From: JBEKUY01 sp049514555 | Lineage (GTDB): Bacteria > Acidobacteriota > Terriglobia > Acidiferrales > UBA7541 | Reading direction: 5' to 3' | DNA: 64,000 bases | Assembly: GCA_049514555.1 (NCBI GenBank) | Contig: JBEKUY010000004.1 | Location: 1-64,000 of the forward strand | Shown: one piece after another, positions 24,937 through 33,095 of the stretch | Numbering within the stretch: the first letter of the stretch is position 1 | Layout: every line of letters begins with the position of its first letter | Position numbers and translations under genes: made by a program | The notes under the pieces: generated by a model | The model's input: only the letters and a program-made list of their open reading frames with translations | What the model was told of the DNA's origin: nothing | Database searches by the model: none

Positions 24937-26181
24937 TCACCGCCGTGCCCGGGCGTTGCGAATCGCGGCTTCGTAAACATTTTCGTACCGGCGTGCGAGA
25001 ACGGCCCAGTCCCTATCCGCCGTAATTCTCTGGCGCGCTCGTTCGCCCAGCGTGCGCCGCAAATCCGGCTGTTCCAAAAGACGCGAGGCTTGCCGGCAGA
25101 AGTCGTCGATACTGCCCGGTTCGAACAGGTTGCCGGTCACCTCCGGCTCGATCAACTCGCGAAGACCGCCGACGCCGCTCCCCAAGACGGCCTTGCCCTG
25201 AGCCATGGCTTCGAGCGGCTTTAGAGGAGTGACAAACTCCGCGATGCGGACGCTGCGCCGGGGGTAGACAAGAACATCCATCACCGAGTAATAGCGCTCC
25301 ACCTGGTCGTGCGCAACACGGCCGAGGTAGGAGACGTACGGTTCGGCGCTGCATTCCCGAATGGCGCGTTTGACCTCGGAGGCTTCCGCACCGTCTCCCA
25401 CAATCAGCAACTTGAACCGCGAGCCTCTTCGGTGCAATTCCGCAGCGGCGCGGACCAACCAAGCGATTCCCTCCCAAGGGAAAAGCGTCCCGAGAAAACC
25501 GAGAGTGGGGATCCCCCCGATTCCCAGCTCCGCGTCAAGTGTAGAGTCACGAGGCAAAAACGTGAAGCGAGTTGAGTCCACGCCATTCGGAACGTGAAAG
25601 AGTTTGGCGGGGAGGATTCCGCGTGTTTCCAGGTCCTGCAAGATGCGTTGAGCGATGGACACAACGGCATCGGCGCGGCGCACAACGTAGGTTTCGAGAT
25701 CTTTGCCCAAACGGTAGCGAAGGAGTTTGGCCGCGCTCTTGTTCTGGTCCAGGTCGGAGTCCTCCCAGAAGGAGCGAATCTCATACACGAAGGGCAGGCC
25801 GCGCCGGCGGACGCCCTGCAAAGCCGCAAGGCCGCAAAGCGCCGGTGAGTGAGCATGGATGATGTCGAAGGGCTCATCGACGAGAAGACGCTCAATCCGT
25901 CGTCGAAGCAAGCGCACAACCGCCCACTCGCGGAGAACAGGCCAGCGGCCATGAATCGCGCGCCCTAAGACGCCGTGGCTGACGGGAGTCCGCGAATAGC
26001 GGATTCCATCCAGCGATATTTCCGACTCGTTTGGATCGTCGGCTTGATGCAAAGGCCCGGTCAGTATGCGTGGCTCCATCCCATTCCGCGATTGCGCCGC
26101 GATCATGCTGCGGCTTCTCTGGCTGTACCCGTCCAAGACGGGCCAGGAATGATCGAGAACATGGAGGACGCGGTAAGACAC
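24937..26181 (-). CDS. Glycosyltransferase family 4, exosortase-A-associated type
   Basis: 414 residues, GT-B fold. The start YRVLHVLDHSWPVLDGYSQRSRSMI closely follows the Daro_2409-type PEP-CTERM/exosortase-A-associated glycosyltransferases, as do LTGPLHQ, YEIRSFWEDSD and the C-terminal PLKPLEAMAQGKAVLGSGVGGLREL. Cytoplasmic, probably retaining. It ends 3 bp upstream of where it would overlap the following GT2, so the two are co-transcribed. Sugar specificity is unknown. Confidence 0.9.
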   Translation of the reverse strand: MSYRVLHVLDHSWPVLDGYSQRSRSMIAAQSRNGMEPRILTGPLHQADDPNESEISLDGIRYSRTPVSHGVLGRAIHGRWPVLREWAVVRLLRRRIERLLVDEPFDIIHAHSPALCGLAALQGVRRRGLPFVYEIRSFWEDSDLDQNKSAAKLLRYRLGKDLETYVVRRADAVVSIAQRILQDLETRGILPAKLFHVPNGVDSTRFTFLPRDSTLDAELGIGGIPTLGFLGTLFPWEGIAWLVRAAAELHRRGSRFKLLIVGDGAEASEVKRAIRECSAEPYVSYLGRVAHDQVERYYSVMDVLVYPRRSVRIAEFVTPLKPLEAMAQGKAVLGSGVGGLRELIEPEVTGNLFEPGSIDDFCRQASRLLEQPDLRRTLGERARQRITADRDWAVLARRYENVYEAAIRNARARR

Positions 26182-26184
26182 GGT

Positions 26185-27387
26185 TCAAGACTCTTTGCCG
26201 GCCATGCGGGCGGGCGACTCCCGACGCGCAGGAGTTTCTTGGCGGATGGTCTCCCAAGTGGGAGAGAGCGAGCCGGACAGGAACTTGATCACGCCAAGCA
26301 GAGAGGCCAAGTTCACCAGACAGAAGTAGTAAGGGAGATAGAGAACTTTCGGGGCAGCCCGGTTCGTTTCCACGACCCATCCCGCCGCAGCCACCGCATA
26401 GAAAGCGGCCTGAAGAAAGAAAGTCCAGCGATAGAACGGGAGCCGCCACAGAAAGAGGCTGGCCAGAAGAGTCAGAAGCAGAAACAGCGGAACAAACCAG
26501 CGCAAAACCTTGTGAGACATCAGCGCCAGCCAATGGCGAGGCTGGGTCCAGGGCAAGAGCACCCGAGGGGCGCGACGCACGGCATTGAGACTGCGGCTGA
26601 TGATGCGCACTTTGCGCCGGAACTCCTTCCCGAAGCTGTCACCGGCTTCCTCAAAACAAACGGCTGCGGGCTCGTACACACCGCGGTATCCACGAGCGAT
26701 GATCTGGAGTGGATTCAAGAAGTCGTTGATATCGGTGGGGCGCAAGGGCGTGAACAGCTCGCGGCGAATGGCATAGATCGCCCCGTCGCCGCCGACGACC
26801 GAACCGAAAGAGGATTCCTTCTCCTTGAGCCAGGTCTCCAACTTCCAGTAGAGGCCCTCAGATTCGGCAGAGTGCGCCTGTCCCGCACGTTCAACATAAT
26901 GGGCATGGCCGACCACATAACCCACCTGGGGATCGGAGAAATGCCTGACCAGCAACCGCACGGCATCGGGCTGATAGATGGCATTGGCGTCGGAGAAGAC
27001 AAGGAGGTCACCGGTGGCCTGGGCGATGCCCAGGTTCAATCCCTCGCTCTTGCCCAAGCGCTCCGGCTGGCGCACGAGACGAACACCCTGGCCGGCGAAT
27101 CCAGCGACGATCTCGTCGGTGCCGTCGTCCGAACAATCGGAAATGACAAGGATTTCGAGGCCATCTTTCGGGTAGTCCGACGAGAGCGCGTTCCGAAGCC
27201 TCTCTTCGATGACGAGCCGTTCATTGTGCGCGGAGATGAGCAGAGTAACGCGCGGGAATGGGATGTGCATGGGCATGGAACGCGAGGTCCGGCCCTGCGT
27301 CGCCACGGCAAGAAGCAAGGGATAACCTACGTACACGTAGATCAGGACCGCAACCGCAAACCAAAAAACGACCTGGAAGATTTCCAT
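26185..27387 (-). CDS. Membrane glycosyltransferase family 2
   Basis: About 400 residues from an ATG at 27387; a GTG two codons earlier is possible. One N-terminal transmembrane segment (residues ~3-25) precedes a GT2 catalytic domain with LLISAHNE, SDCSDDGTDE and the metal-binding FSDANAIYQ (DxN). After VCFEEAGD comes RRKVRIISR, in the position of the QxxRW-like acceptor motif. Two to three further membrane segments follow (WFVPLFLLLTLLASLFLW and so on). This architecture resembles processive or membrane-tethered EPS transferases. It directly precedes the GT4 gene in the same operon. Confidence 0.88.
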   Translation of the reverse strand: MEIFQVVFWFAVAVLIYVYVGYPLLLAVATQGRTSRSMPMHIPFPRVTLLISAHNERLVIEERLRNALSSDYPKDGLEILVISDCSDDGTDEIVAGFAGQGVRLVRQPERLGKSEGLNLGIAQATGDLLVFSDANAIYQPDAVRLLVRHFSDPQVGYVVGHAHYVERAGQAHSAESEGLYWKLETWLKEKESSFGSVVGGDGAIYAIRRELFTPLRPTDINDFLNPLQIIARGYRGVYEPAAVCFEEAGDSFGKEFRRKVRIISRSLNAVRRAPRVLLPWTQPRHWLALMSHKVLRWFVPLFLLLTLLASLFLWRLPFYRWTFFLQAAFYAVAAAGWVVETNRAAPKVLYLPYYFCLVNLASLLGVIKFLSGSLSPTWETIRQETPARRESPARMAGKES

Positions 27388-27461
27388 TTTCACGATAACC
27401 AAACCCCGCCGTGGAGGCCCGTCCAATGCTCCGGCGCAAACGAGGGAGCAGAGGGCCGCGG

Positions 27462-28616
27462 CTAATTATTCGCGGGCGCCGCTTTGCCGGTTTGGGCCGT
27501 TTCTCCTGCAGGAGTAAAACGGCCGATGGCGAGTTTCAAGGAGCGGTCCACGGGATCCGTATAGGAAAAGTACAGATTGTTGTTCGAGTCGATGTCCATG
27601 GCGCCGTCAAAGGTCGTTCCCGCAGGAGCCAGGATGAGCTGCGTTTTCCATATCGAGCCGTCCCACCAAGCGTGCTTGAGGCCCAGGATGCTCTCGTAGC
27701 CGATGTGCGGATTCCCGTCCCGGTCCAATACGATGTTGCTGCGAAAGTTCCTCCAGCCCCAAAGCGTGATCTGTGGGAAATGGTCGAGTGTCTCCAACTT
27801 CCACTTGCCGTTGACCAGGTGCGCGAATTTCAAGGATTGGCTGTCGAAATAACTGATCATGGGATTTCCCTGGCGGTCGAGGGTGATGGAGTTTCCCATT
27901 CCCCGATCCCCCCCAAGAGGGCTCAGGTCGGAAGCATCGAGCGTCGAACGAATCCAACCCTTTCCGTCATAGTGGGCGTACTTCAGCTTGCATCCCAGCA
28001 GCGAGATGTAGGAGACGTGCGGGTTGCCGTGCGCGTCCAGAATCATGGAATTGAACTTCCCCGGCGTGCCTTGAACGTCAATGTTTTGCGCGGTCCAGAC
28101 ACCGTCTTTCAAAATGGCGTAGCGGAGGAAGACGCCGCTTTCCACGTACCAGCTTACTTGCGGGCTGCCGTCGGCACCCACGCGGACCGAACAGTAGTAG
28201 TTCACGACACCGCCACCGGGATCGACCGCCTGCGTCGTCCAGCGGCGGCCATCGAAGGATGCGAACTTGAGAACCTTGGGCGTGTAACAGATGTAAGGAT
28301 TGCCCTTCTCGTCGACCGTGATTCTCGACTGAAAATCGCCCAGCATCTGATCGAGCGACATGGTGAACCACTGCGAGCCGCCGGAGGGCAGGAAGGCGTA
28401 CTTCAGCTGTGATTTCGTGAGGAAACGATAACTCACGTGGACGTTGCCATCGCGATCCACAACGAGCGAGGAGTCGGTTCCCTCCGTGTCGATAAGCTGG
28501 GTGCTCCAGGTCCACGTCTGTGCCGCAGCGGCGCCGGGAAGAAGCAGCAATGCAACAGCGGCCAGACAGCCACCGGGACCGAGGAGCTTGGCACTGCGCA
28601 GCCGACTCCAGAACAT
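27462..28616 (-). CDS. Exported seven-repeat beta-propeller-like protein
   Basis: About 384 residues. AAGGAGA lies 6-7 nt before the ATG at 28616. A signal peptide is clear (hydrophobic core AAVALLLLPGAAAAQ, cleavage after AAAA-Q likely). The mature part carries seven copies of a D-x-x-G-N-P-H-x-S-Y motif spaced by roughly 45-50 residues (for example LDAHGNPHVSY, LDRQGNPMISY, LDRDGNPHIGY). This suggests a seven-bladed propeller like BNR/sialidase-type or PQQ-like folds. No catalytic residues can be assigned. It lies between the O-ligase and a membrane GT, so it is probably co-expressed. An EPS-binding or assembly role in the periplasm or outside is an inference. Confidence 0.75.
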   Translation of the reverse strand: MFWSRLRSAKLLGPGGCLAAVALLLLPGAAAAQTWTWSTQLIDTEGTDSSLVVDRDGNVHVSYRFLTKSQLKYAFLPSGGSQWFTMSLDQMLGDFQSRITVDEKGNPYICYTPKVLKFASFDGRRWTTQAVDPGGGVVNYYCSVRVGADGSPQVSWYVESGVFLRYAILKDGVWTAQNIDVQGTPGKFNSMILDAHGNPHVSYISLLGCKLKYAHYDGKGWIRSTLDASDLSPLGGDRGMGNSITLDRQGNPMISYFDSQSLKFAHLVNGKWKLETLDHFPQITLWGWRNFRSNIVLDRDGNPHIGYESILGLKHAWWDGSIWKTQLILAPAGTTFDGAMDIDSNNNLYFSYTDPVDRSLKLAIGRFTPAGETAQTGKAAPANN

Positions 28617-28651
28617 GAGCGTCTCCTTCCGTACTGGGACCACACATTCGA

Positions 28652-29998
28652 TCAGGCCGAAGTGGCCACCGTGCTATCCAGGGCGATCACCAAGTTTTCC
28701 CCGCCGGGTTCCTCGGAAGCCAGAGCTTCCAGCTCCTGGCGAAGAAGTATCTTCAACACAACGGTGGTTCCGATCATCTGATAGATCAGATCCAAATAGA
28801 CAAACCCCAGAAAGGCTCCGCTGGTCAAGAAGGCCAGCGTAGCAATCTCCACCATCAGAGTGTAGTCGACGAGCCATCCGGCGCGGGGCACCTTCCGTGC
28901 CACCGATCGCACGCGGAACAACGTCCAGAAACAGGATGCCATGAGAATCAGAAACAGCCCCAACCCAACGAAACCGTGGTCGGCCAGGAGCTGGAAGTAG
29001 ATGCTGTGGGGACCCGAAGAAACCAAGCCGTCCGGCAAGGGCCGCGGCTGATAACGCTGATAAATAGCAACGTCCGGCAGCGCGTTGAAGCCGCCTCCCA
29101 TGACGGGGAAGTCGTGAGCGAAGTTCCACGAGGCAGTCCAGGAGATCAAACGTTGGTTGGCGGTGGCGTCCAGATTGCCTTGGAGGAACTGGCCCATGCG
29201 ATCCATCCAGGCGGGGGGCGCGAAGGACAACACCAAGAACGCAAGAAGGACAGCGCTGGCGGCGGCAAGAAGCTTATGACGGCTCCGAATCGTAAGCGCG
29301 GCCAGCACGACTGCCAGCCCCACGAAACCGCCCCGCGAATAGGTCAACAGTACGGCGACGATGCCGCAGACGAAGCAAATCCGCAGAGCGAGGCGCAACC
29401 AACGGCGCTCTTCGTGCCGGGCGAGAAGAAAGAGGATGGGCAAGCTCACGTTAATGGCCAAGCCAAATGCGTTGTTGTCCGTGAGGAAGGAATCCGGAGG
29501 GCCGAAGACGCGAAACGCGCCCTGGGTTCTGATGCCGAACAGGGTGTCCTTCACCGCGAGGAGGCCGAGACTGCCGGCACTAACAAGCAAAACCCAGTGA
29601 AGTCTCTTGCGCGTGGTGACGAGCACGATCATCACCAACGTCATCAACATGATCTTGCTGATGTGATTCATCTCATAGTCGGCTTCCGCCATATGGCCGG
29701 CGAAGAAGGGGACGCCTTGCGCATGAATGTAGGTGATGGCGTACCAGACCCACAAAGCCACCAAGAGCCAGCTCTCCACTGTTAAGAGCGAACGAAGCGA
29801 CTTCTTGGCGAATATCGTGCCCACAAGCGTCGGGACGGCGACGCAGAACGCCACGGGGAAATTGTACGCAAAGCCCCAGGTGAACCGATGTGGATTGAAG
29901 TACGAAACCCAATACCACATCAGAACGCCGTAGTAGGGGCTCACGAAACAGATGGGAACCGAGCCGAGAATGATGATCAACAGAATGGCTGAGCGCAT
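28652..29998 (-). CDS. O-ligase/Wzy-type membrane protein, exosortase-A-associated O-glycosylation ligase
   Basis: 448 residues with about 11 transmembrane segments. The start (FVSPYYGVLMWYWVSYFNPHRFTWGFA) and the central RTQGAFRVFGPPDSFLTDNNAFGLAINVSLP are hallmarks of the exosortase-A-associated putative O-glycosylation ligase family. The large periplasmic loop has GGGFNALPDVAIYQRYQP and SSGPHSIYFQLLADHGFVGL, the Wzy_C-type region. It should polymerise the flipped repeat unit or transfer it to protein. No other Wzy candidate is in the window, so it may be the EPS polymerase. An AAGGA Shine-Dalgarno sequence precedes the ATG. Confidence 0.9.
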   Translation of the reverse strand: MRSAILLIIILGSVPICFVSPYYGVLMWYWVSYFNPHRFTWGFAYNFPVAFCVAVPTLVGTIFAKKSLRSLLTVESWLLVALWVWYAITYIHAQGVPFFAGHMAEADYEMNHISKIMLMTLVMIVLVTTRKRLHWVLLVSAGSLGLLAVKDTLFGIRTQGAFRVFGPPDSFLTDNNAFGLAINVSLPILFLLARHEERRWLRLALRICFVCGIVAVLLTYSRGGFVGLAVVLAALTIRSRHKLLAAASAVLLAFLVLSFAPPAWMDRMGQFLQGNLDATANQRLISWTASWNFAHDFPVMGGGFNALPDVAIYQRYQPRPLPDGLVSSGPHSIYFQLLADHGFVGLGLFLILMASCFWTLFRVRSVARKVPRAGWLVDYTLMVEIATLAFLTSGAFLGFVYLDLIYQMIGTTVVLKILLRQELEALASEEPGGENLVIALDSTVATSA

Positions 29999-30007
29999 GG
30001 CATCCTT

Positions 30008-31210
30008 CTATCGTTCCATCCCGCGAAGTTCTTCGCGCCGCGCCTGCCGGGTAGCCGCCGCGGCGGAATCAACCGGTGATTCGGACGGGACCTCCAGGAA
30101 CAGCCGACCGACGTTGAACGCGAAAGATGAAATCGAACGGCTATCGCCGATTTGAAGGCGGCGGAGCCGGTATAGACTCACACCCTTCGTGTTGCAGCCT
30201 TCCGCTGTGGTCACGGCCGAGCGATAGCCGCAGCGCCGGAGGAAATCCTCGGCGGCCAGCCCGCAGTGCTCGGGCTTGCCAAAAGGATAGGCAAAATCCT
30301 CGACCGGAGAGCCGAGACGGCTTTCGAGAAGTTGTTTCGAGGAAGCAAGCTCTTCTTCCCAGGCGCCAGGCTCAAGCTGACTGACGACGGGATGGGTCAA
30401 AGTGTGCGCGCCGAAGAAAACCCCGCCGTCGTGCATTCTGCGCACTTGTTCCCAATTGAGCATGCGTTCCTTGAGCTCTTCCCGTGGCGGGGGGATCTGG
30501 CGCTCGAGTGCTGCACAGCACGCCCGCCGGCGTGCATCGGGAATCGCCCGGAGATAACAGACGATTTCCCAAGCTGCCCGAGCACGCGCCGCTGGATTGG
30601 AAAGCTCAAACCGGCGCGGACCGTCCAGTTCCAGCTCCAGTGCTGCTCCGGGAACGGCTTGGAACGCGACGAAAATGCGATCGTACCAGGGAGTCTCGCC
30701 GGTCTCCACGCAACGACCGATCAAGTAAACGGTCGCGGGAATTTTGTACTTTTGCAGCACGGGGAAGGCGTGGGTGTAGAGATCTCGATACCCGTCATCA
30801 AACGTGATAGCCAGGGCCGGTTCCCCCGGGCCGGAATCTTGCAGTTCGCGGCACATCTGGGCAAGGGACACAAGCCGGTAGCGCTTCCGCAAATGGCGCA
30901 TCTGCGCCTCGAACACCTGCGGATCCAGCTGCGAGAACAGCGGCACTCCCCCGATTCCGACGCGGTGGTAACACAGGATTCCGAACTTGGGGGCAGGGCT
31001 TCTGCGCAAGCGCGGCAAACGCGACCCTGCCACGGATTGCAGCTCGTGTGTCCGCGCAAGACGCTGAGCGGCGCGGAGCAACCCCGTGTGATACAGACCG
31101 CGCGCAACGATCCCGCGGCACACCTTCTTTATTGCCGCCGACAATCGCCGGGGGCCGAGGGCGGCGCCGTTGTCGGCGCTGGCACGCCTTGCTGTGGAAT
31201 CAGATCGCAT
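30008..31210 (-). CDS. Polysaccharide deacetylase family protein (NodB domain)
   Basis: About 400 residues from an ATG at 31210 that overlaps the end of the upstream amidotransferase gene by 11 bases, a coupling arrangement. The NodB signatures are ALAITFDDGYRDLYTHAFP and FFGAHTLTHPVVSQL (HxxxH). A CYHRV motif (FGILCYHRVG) precedes the domain, as in IcaB/PgaB-like enzymes. The N-terminal ~90 residues are basic and variable and the C-terminus is Ala/Arg-rich. Probably a hexosamine deacetylase acting on the EPS precursor. It is the second deacetylase in the locus; the one at 21296 belongs to a different subfamily. Confidence 0.85.
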   Translation of the reverse strand: MRSDSTARRASADNGAALGPRRLSAAIKKVCRGIVARGLYHTGLLRAAQRLARTHELQSVAGSRLPRLRRSPAPKFGILCYHRVGIGGVPLFSQLDPQVFEAQMRHLRKRYRLVSLAQMCRELQDSGPGEPALAITFDDGYRDLYTHAFPVLQKYKIPATVYLIGRCVETGETPWYDRIFVAFQAVPGAALELELDGPRRFELSNPAARARAAWEIVCYLRAIPDARRRACCAALERQIPPPREELKERMLNWEQVRRMHDGGVFFGAHTLTHPVVSQLEPGAWEEELASSKQLLESRLGSPVEDFAYPFGKPEHCGLAAEDFLRRCGYRSAVTTAEGCNTKGVSLYRLRRLQIGDSRSISSFAFNVGRLFLEVPSESPVDSAAAATRQARREELRGMER

Positions 31211-33086
31211 AGACGGTGCCGTGCCTGTGTTCGAGATGCCAGCGATGCCAAAGCTCGAGCGCCAGGAGATACCAAACGATCTCCCCATAAAAGTCCGGCT
31301 GCTGCCCGTGCAGACTCATCAATCGGTCGAAGAATTCAGCCCGGAAGTATCCGCGCTGGCGTGTCCTTGGGTCGTGCATGACGTCCTGCATCTTTTCGCG
31401 CATTCGCGGCTCCTGCAAGAGCCATTGTGCCAAAGGCACACCGAAACCATGCTTCTTCTTGTAGAGCACCTTGTGCGGCAGGATGTCCTTCATCGCCTGC
31501 TTAAAAATGTACCGCTTTTCAAAGCCCTTCAACTTCAGCGCTGCGGGAATGCGCCCCGATAACTCCGCCAAGCGGTCGTCCAGCAGAGGGTAGCGAACGT
31601 TGACGCCGGCGAGCTCGGCCGTGCCCGATACCTTTCGAAGGTCGTTATCGGCGAGGGTCATTTTTACATCCAGATACAGGATGCGGTTCAGCTCGCTGGT
31701 GGTTCGCGCCCTCCGGAAATGCTCCTCGGGAATGGCAAGCCAATGGTCGACGCCGGCCTGTTGGAGGAAGCCATCCTCGAAGATCTCCTCGGGCGGCCAA
31801 CTGAGGAAGAGGCCGTAGGAGAGTATGCGCCGGGGATTCGGCATGTTCGCGCGACGGACGTACCTGCGAGGAAGGCTGAGTTTCCCGTCATTCTCTGGGA
31901 GCAGACCGACCAGGGGTTCAATCAGACCGCGGCGGAGCCACGCGGGAATTTCGTGATACAGAGAAAAACGTTTATCGGTTGAGTAACGCTCGTTGCCTCC
32001 AAAGAGTTCGTCACCGCCGTCGCCGGCGAGGAGAGTGTTGACGCCCGCGTCACGCGCAAGCTGCGCACAATAGTAGGAGCCGATGGCCGAAGAGTTGGCA
32101 AAAGGCTCGTCGTAGTAGGCGATGATCCGATCGAGCGCACCCGCGGCATCCTGTGGCGTGAGGAACTTCTCGTGATGATGCGTCTTGAAGGTTGCCGCCG
32201 TTGTCCGCGCAAACTGGATTTCGCTGAAGCCGGCCTCTTCAAAGGCAATCGAGAATGATTGCGCGGGATGGTTCTTTTCGCTGGCGAACGCGACCACGGA
32301 GCTGCTGTCCGTTCCACCGCTCAGGTAGCAGCCGGTCTGCGCGGCCTCGCGGTTTTCCAAATGGCGATGGACGGCGCCGCGCATACCGTCGCGCAGTTCG
32401 CGCGCCCAATCTGAAACGCTGCGATTCCCGCTCTCCGGATATTCCAGGTCCCAATACTGATGCTCCGTTAAACTGCCGGATTCGAACACGACGCAGGTAC
32501 CCGGACGGAGTTTCTCTGCGCCCCGGTCGATCGCCATCGGCGCAGGTACGGCCGAAAAAAGCAGAAACTGAATGATGGCGGCTGGATCCACTTCAAAGGG
32601 GGCCTTCTGGGCCGCGCGTATGGCCCCTATGCGCGAGGCAAACAAGAGCCGCTCTCCTTCACGTCGCAAATACAGGCTCTTGATTCCCATGCGGTCGATC
32701 GCCATGAACAGCCGCTGAGCGCGCTCATCCCAGAGCGCTAATGAGAACCCGCCGTGGAGCAGCCCGAGGAAACCCATGCCGTGCTTCGCATACAGGCGGG
32801 CGATCCATTCCGCGGACGAGAGAGATGCCAACTCAGTTGCAGGCACGCGGAGTTCATTGGCCAGGGCGGCGTGATCGAGCAGATCGGCGTCGGCAGCCAC
32901 AAGGAGGCCGTCCACCGAAGCCAGTTGTTGGAACGTCCATCGCCGGGCGACGCCAAAAGCGGCGGAGCGGCCGCCGCGCACAACGCGCTCGGTCTCGCCG
33001 GGCAGGGCCAGCGCGCCGATCATCGCCGTTGGAATGCTGCTGTCCAGCTCGCGTCCCGGCTCACAGATTCCGCAGATTCCGCTCAT
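31200..33086 (-). CDS. Asparagine-synthetase-like amidotransferase lacking the catalytic Cys2
   Basis: 628 residues with the two-domain AsnB layout. The C-terminal synthetase domain keeps the PPi-loop GCYLSGGTDSSSVVAF, AGDGGDELFGGNERY and NVRYPLLDDRLAEL. The N-terminal Ntn-glutaminase domain is degenerate. It begins Met-Ser-Gly-Ile-Cys-Gly instead of Met-Cys-Gly-Ile-Cys-Gly, so the nucleophile Cys2 is Ser, and the usual RGPD motif is missing. The start is firm (GAAGGA upstream) and no other start would place Cys at position 2. It may use free ammonia, an amine, or nitrogen from the intact paralog encoded 9 bp upstream. The family is exosortase-A-associated; the substrate (perhaps a uronic acid carboxyl) is inferred. 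Confidence 0.87.
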   Translation of the reverse strand: MSGICGICEPGRELDSSIPTAMIGALALPGETERVVRGGRSAAFGVARRWTFQQLASVDGLLVAADADLLDHAALANELRVPATELASLSSAEWIARLYAKHGMGFLGLLHGGFSLALWDERAQRLFMAIDRMGIKSLYLRREGERLLFASRIGAIRAAQKAPFEVDPAAIIQFLLFSAVPAPMAIDRGAEKLRPGTCVVFESGSLTEHQYWDLEYPESGNRSVSDWARELRDGMRGAVHRHLENREAAQTGCYLSGGTDSSSVVAFASEKNHPAQSFSIAFEEAGFSEIQFARTTAATFKTHHHEKFLTPQDAAGALDRIIAYYDEPFANSSAIGSYYCAQLARDAGVNTLLAGDGGDELFGGNERYSTDKRFSLYHEIPAWLRRGLIEPLVGLLPENDGKLSLPRRYVRRANMPNPRRILSYGLFLSWPPEEIFEDGFLQQAGVDHWLAIPEEHFRRARTTSELNRILYLDVKMTLADNDLRKVSGTAELAGVNVRYPLLDDRLAELSGRIPAALKLKGFEKRYIFKQAMKDILPHKVLYKKKHGFGVPLAQWLLQEPRMREKMQDVMHDPRTRQRGYFRAEFFDRLMSLHGQQPDFYGEIVWYLLALELWHRWHLEHRHGTVYAI

Positions 33087-33095
33087 GCCGTCCTT

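Noticed and set aside
25975..27465. Long (496-codon) plus-strand open frame
   Set aside because: Antisense to the two glycosyltransferase genes; no recognisable domain and no sensible start context.
31210..31288. Longer start for the NodB-type deacetylase
   Set aside because: It would lie inside the amidotransferase gene. The ATG at 31210 with an 11-base overlap is more natural.
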